From a virus: a stretch of 64,000 bases of DNA. Where the stretch lies: positions 46,148-110,147 of the IMG/VR virus record IMGVR_UViG_3300005096_000058; one strand, given 5' to 3'. The notes beneath the pieces are model-generated. The model made no database searches and was not told the DNA's origin. It saw nothing but the letters and a program-made list of their open reading frames with translations. The position numbers and the translations under genes are program-made. Below are positions 1 to 10,200 of the stretch, one piece after another (positions within the stretch are counted from its first letter, which is position 1; each line of letters opens with the position of its first letter).

Positions 1-403
1 GAGCGCCCCCACCAGGTTTGATGTCGGCGTTGCGTGCGACATGGGCAGCTCGCGCCTGGTTGAGTTGATCGACATTGAAATTGTAGCCGTTCGCGTTCGC
101 GACGGTCTTCAGGAGCTCGGAGAAGGTTTGGCACACCTCGCACTGCGCTTGCAGGGCTGGCTGGGCTGCCACCAACTGCACAAACGCTTTGGCGCTTGAG
201 ATCGAGGGTTTGGGGACGGTGGGGGTGCCCCGACGCGTGGCCTTCGTCTGGATGACATCTTCGGTCCAGCCACAAGCTAAAGCCTTGTTGGCATTGACCT
301 CGTCCTCAACGTCGATACACAAGTCAGCTCCGACTGCGTACGACGTGCCGTTGATGTCGATGGATTTACCCTTCAAGTGCGCGGAGCGTGTCTGGAGCAG
401 CAT
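1..403 (-). CDS. Nif11-like domain protein, C-terminus cut by window edge
   Basis: The ATG at 403 follows a GGAAG-type ribosome site and the frame runs off the left edge, so 134 residues are visible. Residues 1-65 are a beta-rich stretch I do not recognise. Residues about 68-120 resemble the helical Nif11 domain: KAFVQLVAAQPALQAQ, a short helix, then NANGYNFNVDQL, matching the family pattern of an AF..l..dP.L helix followed by a Gly-Tyr-x-Phe turn. Nif11 domains are best known as leader peptides of ribosomal natural products and as small proteins near nitrogenase genes. Here the gene directly follows the major capsid gene, so a virion or assembly role is more likely. The domain call is a pattern match only. 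Confidence 0.6.
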   Translation of the reverse strand, partial: MLLQTRSAHLKGKSIDINGTSYAVGADLCIDVEDEVNANKALACGWTEDVIQTKATRRGTPTVPKPSISSAKAFVQLVAAQPALQAQCEVCQTFSELLKTVANANGYNFNVDQLNQARAAHVARNADIKPGGGA

Positions 404-522
404 CTGATTTCTTCCTTGTTTCGGGGGAAACGATCGGCCCCAAAAGAAGAAGGGGCGCGCGACCATCATAAGTCGTACACCCCTTCTATTCCAGACACCC
501 GGTCCCCGCTAGGGGTTAGGCG

Positions 523-1959
523 TTAGGGCTGCCCTTTGAAGTTGGGAGCGCGGCCGATGTTTTTGATCAGCACGGCTTTCCCGGGGGCGTAGAGCACCGG
601 CACGCCGTAGACCAACTGCATCCAACGGATGGACGTGTTGATCGTGGCCAACGGTACTTTGAGGAATGGCGCCAGCTGTTTCCAGCTGAGACATTCCAAG
701 TTTTGCTGCCAGAGGATCGCGATCGACGTGAACGGCAGACGATCGTTGAGATCCGTGACGGTGTGTTCACCGGCACCAGACGTGTTGGGGATGCGCGCGA
801 TGAGCCGTTGTTTGCCAACGGGGCCATCTTTGCGCGTGCGGTAGAGCTCGTACCACTTCACACCGATGGCAGACCCGGGGGTCACACCAAACGTCATGGA
901 GTCACCAGCGGCAACCGCGATGGCACCACCGCTGACCGCGACTGCGACACTGCGACCGGAATCGTTGTGCGCAGAAACGCTGTAGAAGTAGCTGCCCGCA
1001 TCGTCCGCTCCGAAGAGTGATCCGACGTCGACAGGGGTCGTGGCACCCGTGGAGATCGTCGGGGTGGCTGGCCGTAGCGCAGCATCACCCGCGGCGGTGG
1101 TCTTGGGGGCACCACCGTCGTTGACGAACACGTTGGGTTCGAATTTGACGTCACCAGCGGGGCTGGTGAAGCCAGACACGTCGAGGCCCACCATCCCATC
1201 TTTGCGCTTGTCCAGAAGGTCATAACGGCCTTTCGGGAAGAAGCTTTTGATGAGGTCGGCTTTGATCTTCGGATTCAGATGCAGATGCGTCGGAATGCCG
1301 TAGTTGGGCTCATCGGAAATGGTCAGTGCGGCGTCGATGAGAATGTCCTCGTCGAGCGGCTGACCACGTTGGTCGATGATGTTGTCAGCCGGCGCATTGT
1401 CGGTGATCAACTTTTCATAGCCATCGAACTGGATGTTCGACAGCGAAGAGTCCGCATAGAACATCGCGCGCTCGACGATGCGGAGAAGCCACATCGTTCC
1501 GGCCACGGTTTCGTTCGCGATGACATTGCCGTGAGCCGGGCGAATCAAGCTCATGACATGGGACACGCTGCGTGTCGTTCCGAGGAACTTCACGGCGGCG
1601 TAGCGTCGGGCGTAGGTGGAGTCGTCTTCGGTCGGCAACGCCCCTTCCGAAATGAACCCTTCAAGACCCTCGCCGTAGCTCGAAATCTCATTGTGCTCTT
1701 CTACTGTGTTGTACGCAGCCAATTTTGGGATCGCTTTGAACAGCCGAATGTGCTCCATGCGGTAGGTGACGTTTTTCAACGTCTGCTCCAAGGACTCCAC
1801 GCGGAGCGGGAAGCCTTGCCCGGGCGCAGCACCGGGGTTGTTGATGTCGCCGCCCGCAGTGAGCGCCTTGTTGAGGTGGTCGAGGTCGGTCGAGGAGAAT
1901 TGCCCGTCGCCGAATCCGTCCACCCCGTCGTAATCTTTCCAGGAAACTTGGTTCATCAT
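523..1959 (-). CDS. major capsid protein, HK97-like fold with Ig/FnIII-like insertion
   Basis: 478 residues, expected to form the icosahedral shell. The start is ATG 1959 (an ATG-ATG pair) with GGAGGG about 10 nt upstream. Position after protease and scaffold-like genes is the classic head order. The N-terminal arm (about 40-100, including LEQTLKNVTYRMEH) is followed by a capsid-like core with TRSVSHVMSLIRP and GYEKLITDNAPADNIIDQRG. Residues about 300-400 look inserted: a Gly/Thr/Ser/Val-rich beta segment with SYFYSVSAHNDSG and VKWYELYRTRKDG, typical of fibronectin-III/Ig-like domains that decorate capsids. The chain returns to the core with LYGVP-like hydrophobic strands near the end. The N-terminal arm has a partial copy encoded at 13764-14192. 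Confidence 0.82.
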   Translation of the reverse strand: MMNQVSWKDYDGVDGFGDGQFSSTDLDHLNKALTAGGDINNPGAAPGQGFPLRVESLEQTLKNVTYRMEHIRLFKAIPKLAAYNTVEEHNEISSYGEGLEGFISEGALPTEDDSTYARRYAAVKFLGTTRSVSHVMSLIRPAHGNVIANETVAGTMWLLRIVERAMFYADSSLSNIQFDGYEKLITDNAPADNIIDQRGQPLDEDILIDAALTISDEPNYGIPTHLHLNPKIKADLIKSFFPKGRYDLLDKRKDGMVGLDVSGFTSPAGDVKFEPNVFVNDGGAPKTTAAGDAALRPATPTISTGATTPVDVGSLFGADDAGSYFYSVSAHNDSGRSVAVAVSGGAIAVAAGDSMTFGVTPGSAIGVKWYELYRTRKDGPVGKQRLIARIPNTSGAGEHTVTDLNDRLPFTSIAILWQQNLECLSWKQLAPFLKVPLATINTSIRWMQLVYGVPVLYAPGKAVLIKNIGRAPNFKGQP

Positions 1960-2035
1960 TTTGATGTCCCTCCTTCAGGTTTTTTGTCTGGACAAAGGTT
2001 TTGAGCCCGTTAGGCCCGTGGGTGAAGCAGTTGGC

Positions 2036-2722
2036 TCAGGCCCGCTGCGGAGAAGCGCGTTGCACCTTGGCGACGTCCAGAACCTCTTTGGCGAGGCCCT
2101 TGGAAATCTCGTTGGTGATCTCGTACTTCGCGATGGCGGTGCTCATGTTCTCGCCGCTCTTCGCGAAGCCACTATTGTCTTCGGAGATCGTCTGCATGAT
2201 CTCCATGACCTGCGACTTCGAAAGCTTGTTGCCCTCAGCCGGTTGGCCCGCGAGACTTTTCTCAATCGGGGTAGCGGCGGGAGCGTTCACGCCGGCACTG
2301 CGAACAGGGCCAGCCGGTTGTCCAGACAGCGCGGCCACTTGGTCAGAAAGGCTCTTCACGAGCTCACCCATCTGAACCACGGAGGTGGCGAGCGCGACCC
2401 GGAACTGGTGCTCCGATCCTTCGCTTTTCTCGATGCGATTGGCGAGGGTGGCAAGCCCTGCGACGACCGCGCCGTGTTGCTCTTTGATGTACGGGCTGAC
2501 GTCGATGGATTTCACCATCGCGTCAGACTGCAGCGGGGCGGTGACATCAGCGGCGAGGCCGCCACCTCCGCCCAAGCTTTTCACGAGCTCGTCGCGTTCT
2601 TCGCCGGTGATGGTGCCTTCGTTGGCTTTGGCGAAAAGCAACTTCGATCGCGCAGCGGGATTGCTGGCTTCTGCTGCAGCCGTGAGGGCATCCAAGCCCG
2701 TCTGGAGTTGATTCTGGTCCAT
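2036..2722 (-). CDS. scaffold-like head assembly protein
   Basis: 228 residues, Ala/Lys/Glu/Ser-rich and strongly helical, with no Trp and only two Tyr. It lies between the prohead protease and the major capsid gene, where tailed phages normally carry the scaffold. A Gly run around residue 52 (GGGGG) separates a short helical N-domain from the long helical body. The C-terminal quarter (KLSKSQVMEIMQTISEDN) may bind capsid. ATG 2722 follows AAGGAGAACC. Function is inferred from position and composition; a capsid-associated structural protein is the alternative. Confidence 0.55.
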   Translation of the reverse strand: MDQNQLQTGLDALTAAAEASNPAARSKLLFAKANEGTITGEERDELVKSLGGGGGLAADVTAPLQSDAMVKSIDVSPYIKEQHGAVVAGLATLANRIEKSEGSEHQFRVALATSVVQMGELVKSLSDQVAALSGQPAGPVRSAGVNAPAATPIEKSLAGQPAEGNKLSKSQVMEIMQTISEDNSGFAKSGENMSTAIAKYEITNEISKGLAKEVLDVAKVQRASPQRA

Positions 2723-2733
2723 GGTGGTTCTCC

Positions 2734-3576
2734 TTAGAGCATTCCCTGCTCTGCCAAGGTGGTGAGCACGCCGTAAGCGTGCTCGACGAAAGACGCGTCG
2801 GCTCCGGGGAACCGCGCGCGAATGGTGGTGATCGCTACGCTTTTGCTCAGCTGCTCATCCTGTGTGGCAGCGAGATCTTTCTTGTCGCGTTCCAATGACT
2901 GCGGGGACAGGATGCGACCTGCGCCCTCCCCCGTTGTGGGGCCCTGTGAGCTCGGATGCGTGCCTGCGGGTGCGGCGGCCCCGGTGGTAGCCGTCATGGC
3001 CTTGCTTGCCTCTTCAGCAGCTTCCTCGTCGCCCTCTTCCACGGCTACCAGGCTCTTGGCTAGACATTCCAGACGAGTGCCATAGCCGACCGGGCAATTG
3101 GTGATCGCGGTGTGCTTCACGACTGCTTCAGCGATCGTCTTGTTGTTAGGGCCGGTGCGGCGGACCACGTCGCCCTCAATTGAGAAGCCCAAGCGGCGCT
3201 CATTGCCGGCTTTGGCGAAAGCCAGTCCCAGGTCCCAGATGCGATTTGCGCGTGGGGTGTCGAGCATCCAGCCTTCAGCCCAGGTGCCGTTCGTGGAGGC
3301 GGTCGCGCCATCTGGGAGGCGATCGCCCTTCTGGAACCTCCGCACCTCTGTGGGGTAACCAAGCGGGCTGTCTGTATCTTTGCTGTGGTTGTCGTTGAAG
3401 AACCCAGTCTCCAAGAACGGCTTGAAATTGAGTCCCCTCTGGATCACCACCTCGCCTTGCTTGTCGAGAATGTTTGTGGAGATCACGCCCGCAATCCTCC
3501 TCCGTTGCCCACGCGCGCCGTCCGCCTTCTCAAAAAAGGACAGAGGGGCGAAGAACTTGAAGGGGTTGCTGCCCAC
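2734..3576 (-). CDS. prohead (capsid maturation) protease
   Basis: 280 residues, GTG start at 3576 with a GGAG site upstream. The domain at about 25-140 follows the pattern of phage prohead proteases related to the herpesvirus assemblin/HK97 gp4 group: GVISTNILDKQGEVV, then NDNHSKDTDSPLGYP with candidate catalytic His64, then RRLGFSIEGDVV with candidate catalytic Ser132. It would cleave scaffold and capsid N-termini during maturation. The Ala/Glu/Pro/Gly-rich tail (190-235) ends in a helical C-domain that may act as built-in scaffold. The neighbouring scaffold-like and capsid genes support the role. Confidence 0.75.
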   Translation of the reverse strand: MGSNPFKFFAPLSFFEKADGARGQRRRIAGVISTNILDKQGEVVIQRGLNFKPFLETGFFNDNHSKDTDSPLGYPTEVRRFQKGDRLPDGATASTNGTWAEGWMLDTPRANRIWDLGLAFAKAGNERRLGFSIEGDVVRRTGPNNKTIAEAVVKHTAITNCPVGYGTRLECLAKSLVAVEEGDEEAAEEASKAMTATTGAAAPAGTHPSSQGPTTGEGAGRILSPQSLERDKKDLAATQDEQLSKSVAITTIRARFPGADASFVEHAYGVLTTLAEQGML

Positions 3577-3710
3577 GTTTCGTCTCCAGAAATAGAAAAA
3601 GGCGAAGTCCAGACGAAGCAGACTGCTTCCTCCGTGACCTCGCCCCTACTCGAACCCTAAAAGCGGTTCCTAATCGGGCCTCACGCTGACGCGCTCGGTT
3701 GTGCTTCAGA

Positions 3711-3737
3711 TTTATAGGTCCGTCTGGACTGAGTCAA
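3711..3737 (-). promoter_or_regulatory. weak candidate promoter before the protease-scaffold-capsid genes
   Basis: On the minus strand TTGACT (3737-3732) is followed after 15 nt by TATAAA (3716-3711), within the 165-nt gap upstream of the protease gene. The spacer is short and contains a TCCAGAC word. The gap also holds a small hairpin, GAAGCA-n3-TGCTTC. Box quality is moderate, so this is only a candidate. Confidence 0.28.
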
Positions 3738-3742
3738 GGAGC

Positions 3743-3943
3743 CTACTCGCGCACAACGTAGCGCTCGGGAGCCAATTCCACGCCCTCATCCAAGCTGATC
3801 GGGAGGGTGACCGTCTTCTTGCACCAATGGCAGGAGGCTTCCGCCTTGCCGTCTGGATCGAAACGCACGACGCCAGTGATGCGTAGGCGCGTTTCGTCGC
3901 CGCTCTTCTGCAGAAGGCGGCCTTTGCAATGCGGGCATCTCAA
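3743..3943 (-). CDS. Com-like zinc-ribbon miniprotein
   Basis: 66 residues from a TTG codon at 3943 whose last two bases overlap the TGA of the preceding gene, with AGGA five bases upstream. A longer reading of this frame would overlap that gene by over 120 nt and is less likely. The protein starts directly with RCPHCKGRLLQ and later has ASCHWCKKTV, giving two CxxC pairs about 30 residues apart. This is the layout of small zinc ribbons such as the phage Mu Com translational activator. RNA or DNA binding is inferred. Confidence 0.6.
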   Translation of the reverse strand: MRCPHCKGRLLQKSGDETRLRITGVVRFDPDGKAEASCHWCKKTVTLPISLDEGVELAPERYVVRE

Positions 3944-4293
3944 AGGATGTCCTGGAAGAGCTTGCCCAGATTCGTCTGGATGTCCGCTTCGTTCTCGGGC
4001 TTTGGAAAGATGGAGGGACGCCACGCGGGCGACAAGATCTTGTAGTAGCGATCCATCGTCGGCCAAAGAAGCGTCACCAAGCCACCCGCCGCAGGGAGTC
4101 GCACAATGCCCTCCTCTTCGTCGTCGAGGAAGTCAGGATGCTCGTCGAGGATAGGTAGCGTGACCGCCCCGTTACCTGGGATGTTCCTCAGATAGATGTC
4201 GCCCTGAGAGAAAAAAGGACGGACGACGTCAGTTAAGCGTCGATGAGGATTTGGGCGGCCGTCGAGGGCTAAATAGAAATGGTCGTATTTCAT
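3940..4293 (-). CDS. hypothetical protein in head gene cluster
   Basis: 117 residues, ATG at 4293, sharing four bases (ATGA) with the stop of the giant gene upstream, so the two are translationally coupled. The protein is acidic in the middle (DEHPDFLDDEEEG) with aromatic N- and C-terminal stretches. I do not recognise the family. Location among head genes suggests a minor structural or assembly role. Confidence 0.6.
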   Translation of the reverse strand: MKYDHFYLALDGRPNPHRRLTDVVRPFFSQGDIYLRNIPGNGAVTLPILDEHPDFLDDEEEGIVRLPAAGGLVTLLWPTMDRYYKILSPAWRPSIFPKPENEADIQTNLGKLFQDIL

Positions 4294-7200
4294 GGGGCAG
4301 GCACCTTCAAGCCTTTGCAGGCCTTGTTGATGGAGGCGTTATTCTGCGTTGGGCTGGTGAAGAAGAAATCAGCGACGGGGATGTTGTTGATCTCAGTCTT
4401 CCCCGCTGACGTCAGCGTCTCAATCAATCCAGATCTGACTTGGTCGGAAGCACACCACACACCTGCAATGTCCTCGTGTGCGACACCATGCTCAAACAAG
4501 ACTTCATGGCTACTAGAATTCAAATTGAGTGTGTCAGGTTTTGACTTAGCCGGTGCTTGCGATCCGTAACCGTCGTGGTTGTGGGCCCAATAATCAGCCC
4601 GCTTCAGAATGCGAGGTCGATAGATATAGCGCACGGTAGAACCCGTATTGTAGCCATGCACACCGCTCGCCTGAGGACCACCTTTGCGTGCGATCCTCGT
4701 GAACACGCCTGCTGCGCCACCGGTATTCACGTCGGAGCCCGCCTGTGACGAGTAGGGTGCGGTGCCGGTTGTGTACCCCTGCTTCCGAGAGGGGACGCCA
4801 GTTTCTTGGAGCAGAAAGGCTGTGGCCGCACCGGGTGAATCGGCACCCGTGTGCACAAATTGCACGTCTTTGAGATCAGCATCGGTGATTTGATCAAATT
4901 CAACGGTGTGGGCGCCGCCCGCGCCCACCTTGATGCGGGCTGTGTCGACGTACTTGTCGAATCCAGATTTCTTGAGTTGGGAGTCGAGCCAAACTTCGTT
5001 GTCGTAGTTTTTCCGAGAAGCGCCCCAGTAACCCTTAGCCCCTAACGAGTTTCGCACAAGCTGCGATTTGATGAATAGCCGCTCAGCTTGTCCATCATGC
5101 GCGCTGGCAGCTAGCGCGGGCGCGATTCCCGCCAGCTGCAAGCCTTGTTGAAGTTCCGTTTGCACATCTTTTGACGCGGGGATACGCGCAACGAAGCGGT
5201 TCCGCATCGCCAACCCCCCATGGGCTTCAGGGGCTAGATCGCCGTTGTGCGCCACGCCTACGTAGGACCCCCCGTCCGTGAGCCCATCAAAACCAAACCA
5301 GCCCCCCTCAATGACGTTGTCTCCTTTTTTGTGGAGCCCAGTGTCCTCGTCATATACGTCGTACACCGCCCCACCAGCTTCATCCGTGGTGGAGGTGTAT
5401 TTGATCTTCCCTTTAGAAAGCTTGGATTTCTGCGGGTTGAAATTAAGCAGGTCGCCCGTGACCTCAAAGAAATCCTCGCCGTCTGGATTCGCAACACGGC
5501 GGACGCTGATCTGGCTGTTGATCCAGAGTCCCGCGCCGCCATGCCTAATCGTGTGACCCCAATGCCCCATCTTGATCGCATCGAGAGCACCGAGGTCAGC
5601 CTCGTTGTTGATGGCAAGCTCGCCTTGCTTCTGCGGCCCAAGAGCAAACGGGGGGGCCGACTGCGCAAAAGCAGGAGGCAGATCGGGAAGCTTGGGCGTA
5701 GTCACCGTCGTGGTTTCCACCGCGACGTCAAGGTCCGCTTTTGTCACGGTGAACACCGTGTTGGTGGCCACCATGGGCTCGCCGTGAACAGTGATGCTCT
5801 TGTCTGCAAGATATTGTTTGGCGGCTGCTTGCGCCTCGTTGGTAATCCCGCCGAATTTGATGACAATTTTATCACTGTCCGTGTCGTGCGGCTTGATCTT
5901 TTTAGGCTTCCCGAGGCCCTCTTCCGAAAACCCAGACACGAAATCAGCGACCACCTCATGTTTGACTGTTTTGGTGGTCACTTCCGTCTGCTCAAACGTG
6001 GTGCCCGCAGGGTAGTCAACGTTGTCTGGACCCTTGATCGTTTGCGTGCCTGGGAAGCGGTTGGCGAGTTCGTCCTTGCTCACGCCGAGCATGTCCCCAA
6101 GAGGAGAGGTTACGTCCGTCGACGGGGGCATACTTTGCCAGTTGGCCACCGCCTCTTTGAACTTCGCTGAATCCTTGCCGGCAATCAGGAAGTTACCTTC
6201 CCCATCGTCGTGCACGTGCAGCCCACCCTCGTAGCCCAGGCCAGCTAGCTTCTCCTGCAAGAAGGACAGGGTGAGGAGGTCCGAAGCCTTGTTGGATTGG
6301 GGGTGGGACTTCACCCAAGCTGCCCACGCCTTGGCCTTCTTCACTTTTTCAGAGTCAACACTTGGTTTTTTTACCGTCGGCGCGAGAGGTTTAGGTTTCT
6401 TCTTCTTTTTGACCGGGTCACCAGGCCACTGCACAGAAGCACCACCGGCCTCCTGAATCATCGAGGCCGCTTTTTTGGCGGTGAACCCCTCGCTGAGGGT
6501 GACGCCCTGTTTGTTCGTGACGCTGAACATGGGGTTCAACGCATTGGCTCCTGGACCGAGTGAGCTAAGCGTTTCCCCCCACTTGGTGTGTAGCTTCACG
6601 CCTGCCGGGAGGGCGTAAATCTTATCTATGACCGTCGTCAGTTTCAAATTGGAAGGAAGTGACTTCAGTTTCTTCTTGCCAGCGTCTGGACCCGGGGAAT
6701 CGAGGTCGGCATGGTCTACATACGGAGGCTGTGCAGCCGACTCAGCCACTGTGGTTTCGGCGGCGTACAGTTTGGAGGAAACGTCGGCGTCTGTGGGTAC
6801 GTCGGCCCACGCACCGCTGCTAGGCCCGGGCCCAAAGAATTCGACTTCCCAATCGAGCGCGTGGTCAGCTAGAAACGACGCTAGGGCCTCTGTAGGGGCC
6901 GCGCTCAAACCTTGTTTCGCATAACAATACAGTGAGTCATCTTCTAAATTAAATTCAGCCGCATATTTCTCTTGCACAGACGCGAGCGCGACGTACTCGG
7001 CTAGCGGTAGTTTGTCGACGACGACTTTGTTCTTCTGCTCCGGTGGGATGTCCTGCGGGTGAACGCCGATCGCTTCACCTGCGGTGGGCAAAGCCTTGTA
7101 CGTAGCAAACGAAACGTCTTGAGGGAAAGACGCATCAACGAGTTTGAATGCCGCCTTCACCTCGGCAATTGTCAGATTATAGATACCCATGAGATCTGCG

Positions 7201-10200
7201 AGCGCGTAATCCAATGCGAGAGCGGACGACGACGACTCAGCCCCATGGACAATCTTTCCATCCTCGTCGATCGCCACAAACTTCAGTGTCGGCGAAGCGT
7301 CTCCGTCCTCGCCGTACCCGGTCGCCGATGGGGTGATCCAGATCTTCTCACCGTGCAGCACCCCTTCGAGCCAAACACCCATCGGAGGCACCCACGACGC
7401 CCAATGCGGGGATTTCATCCCGAAAGTCTTGTTGGGCTTGCCCGGGACAGGTAATCCAGACAGCTTGGTGGCATTGCTCCAGACAACATCTTTGTCGGGG
7501 AAATCTGGCAGCGCTTCCTTTGTCGTGACCACGGTGGGTCCGATGTCCCCTGTGATGCTCGGGGTGGCTGGCTCCGGGTCAAGGTTGGGCGGACCTCCTG
7601 CGAGGAGCAGCTCCAAGGTGGTTGGATCTTTGGCCTCGACGGGTTGGCCGCCCTTGAGGTCGACGGACCACTCAACCGACTCAGAAGAGAGCCATTCCGC
7701 CGTGTAAACCATGTCCAGCTTGGGGTTCAGCCACTTACCTTGCGGGAAGTCTTTGTGGCTTATTTTCGTGAAGGTGTCTATTCCGTCGTTGATCTCAGCG
7801 TCAACGGGGAGCGCGTCTAGCTCAGCCACCGTGAGGGGCTTGGTCCCCGACGTGTCTGGAGATCCGGGCTGGTCCTCGATACTCAGCGCATGTTCGATCA
7901 TGTCGCTGACTGTGTAGCTGGCACCGCTGATGGTCTGGAAAGCTCCAGACAGCTGCTTCTTGTATTGGTAGCCCGCCACGTCCTTCAGCACCGTGCCAAA
8001 AACCAAAGCTTTAAGCTGTGCTGCGGTGGGCACCTTCGATCCCTGCCACGCGAGAGAACTCGGGGGTGGTGGCGGCTCACCGATTGAATTCACCTTCAGA
8101 CCACCAAAGCCCGAAGCGGCGTCCTCAGCAACGTCCGCACTCAACTCTGTGGCAGTGAGTGCTGTAGTCATCGACCCACCCATAGGCTTCCACCCGTCAG
8201 GGTGTTTGACCCAGCCCTCACCCTCAGGGTCAGAGTTGGGGAAGGGCTTAGCGACCGGGTCGCCATAACCCAGCACAGAGCCTATGGGGAGCTCGTCGAG
8301 CTCATCCGCGGTGGGACTCTTCCAACCATCCCAGCCAGGTTCTCCGGGTGGCTGTAGGGCTGCTTCCGCCGTGGTCGCGATGACGTTGGCGAACTCCATG
8401 AACTCGCCCGTCTTGGGCTTCACACCGAAGAACTTCCAGCCGCCTCCTGAAGCGATCTTCGTTTTGCCCGTCTTGGCTTTGTAATCGGCTTTGCCGAGAT
8501 AGCCCTTCTGGACGAGCCAAACGTGATCACTGGCCGCGCTCAGGCTTTTGTGTTTGGTGACGTCGTCGCCCTTTGGGGCCTTGATCGTGACCTCAAATCC
8601 CTCCTCCAAAACTTCCAGCTGCACCTTGAGTTCCCCGAGGTGATCAAAAGGCTTGGTGAGCTCGTGCTTATGACCAATAGGGAGGGGACCACCCTTCTTC
8701 GGGTATTTCACCTCTTTGGGCGTCTGGACTTTCTTAGCTGCGGGGGTCACTTCAGCTTGAGGCGCTGGACCTGCCGGGAGCGGCTTTGGCTTTGGTTGCT
8801 TGGCGGTTTGCGTCGCCTTGGCGGCAGCAACTACCGACGGGAGAGCGAGGACGGACTTCAAACTTTGGGATGCAGGGTGCGTTGACCCGAAGACCACGGG
8901 GACACCAGTTGAGGGCACTGTGACGTTTTTGAGCAGCGGGGCACCGCCTTCGGCGGCCTGATGGACGACCCAGATGTCGAACGTTCCATCCGCGCTGAGA
9001 ATTTTGATGACGCTGCCAGGCAGAGGGAGCGTTTTTGGCCAATCATGCGGGACGGATATTGCAGCATGCTCCATCGCGAACGTCAGGGCCGCTGGGGGAA
9101 TGAGCGTGGAGTCGGTGACGATCCCATCTTCAACCGCGGCCAGCATCTCGTGCAGCGTGATCTCTTTCTTCTCGGGGGCTAGGCCCAGCTCAGCCATGAG
9201 TTCGTCAGCGCTCATGCTCCCGATCGTTGGCTCCGATGTGGTGCCTGCGGCCTGGAACTCCCCTTCAAATTGCTTCAGCGCGAAAAGCTTGGTGGCCGGG
9301 TAGGCGATGCCTTTGGCTTTCTTTTCCGTCGAACCCATGTCTAGAGGCAAACCCTTGTTGAACAGCTGCGTGCTGTCCGCAGCCGCTGCGGGGGAGGGGT
9401 AGATCTTTGTGGTCCCGTTGGGGAAAAGCACTGCGATCGCAGGCTTCCCATCGACGGAATCAAAGCCAAACTCAAAAACGTTGCCCGCCATCTTAACCGC
9501 GGCCTGGTATCCGGGGCCGGGGTATTTGGTGGGCCAGCCGGGGGGATGCTCACCACCAGGGGCGTGCACAGTCACGTTCCCCTTGGTGACGGGCCAGCCG
9601 GGTGTCTGGACGAAGTCGACGATCTTCTCGGTCTTATCCTCGACGGGGGTGATCGCAGGCTCATCTGCGGCTGACGGGATCGTGACTTTGTCCCCCGTCA
9701 TCTCAGAGAGGAATGTCTCCCAGTTGCTGCGGAGATCTTTGAACCGCTTCTCAATCAGCGCCCATTTTTTCTTCGGCTCAAAGTCTTCCAGACCCTGCGC
9801 GGCGTCTTCCAGATAGGGGGCCACGATGCTGTGGTACTGCTCCACGGACAGGTTCTTCTCGATACTGAGCAACACCTCCGTGACAGCTTTGATGGGGTCG
9901 CCTTTGATTTCCCCGTTTTGGAAGAGCTTCCACATTGCATTGTACGCGGGAGAACTCGCGTTCAATTTATAGCTGGTGCTGAGCTTGTCTGCGCCGATCG
10001 CTTTGAACGCTTGGCCTTTATCAATAGCGGCGAGGTCACCACCGAGCGTCTCGACGAAGTTGGCCCCGTGGCTATCGTGGTTGGACATCATCCAATCCAG
10101 CACTTGGTGCTGCACTAGCCGCTCAAAATGTTTTTGAAGCTTGGCTTTAGTGGTCCCGTGATCACCACTGACCTCGTTGCCGATGGTACCTTTATTGTCG

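Noticed and set aside
1279-2004. Forward-strand open frames opposite the capsid, portal and recA genes
   Set aside because: They mirror minus-strand genes, lack recognisable motifs and would conflict with the strongly unidirectional gene order.
3600-3700. GGTTCGAG on the minus strand near 3640, suggesting a tRNA T-arm
   Set aside because: The flanking bases do not form a T-stem and no acceptor or anticodon stem can be drawn.
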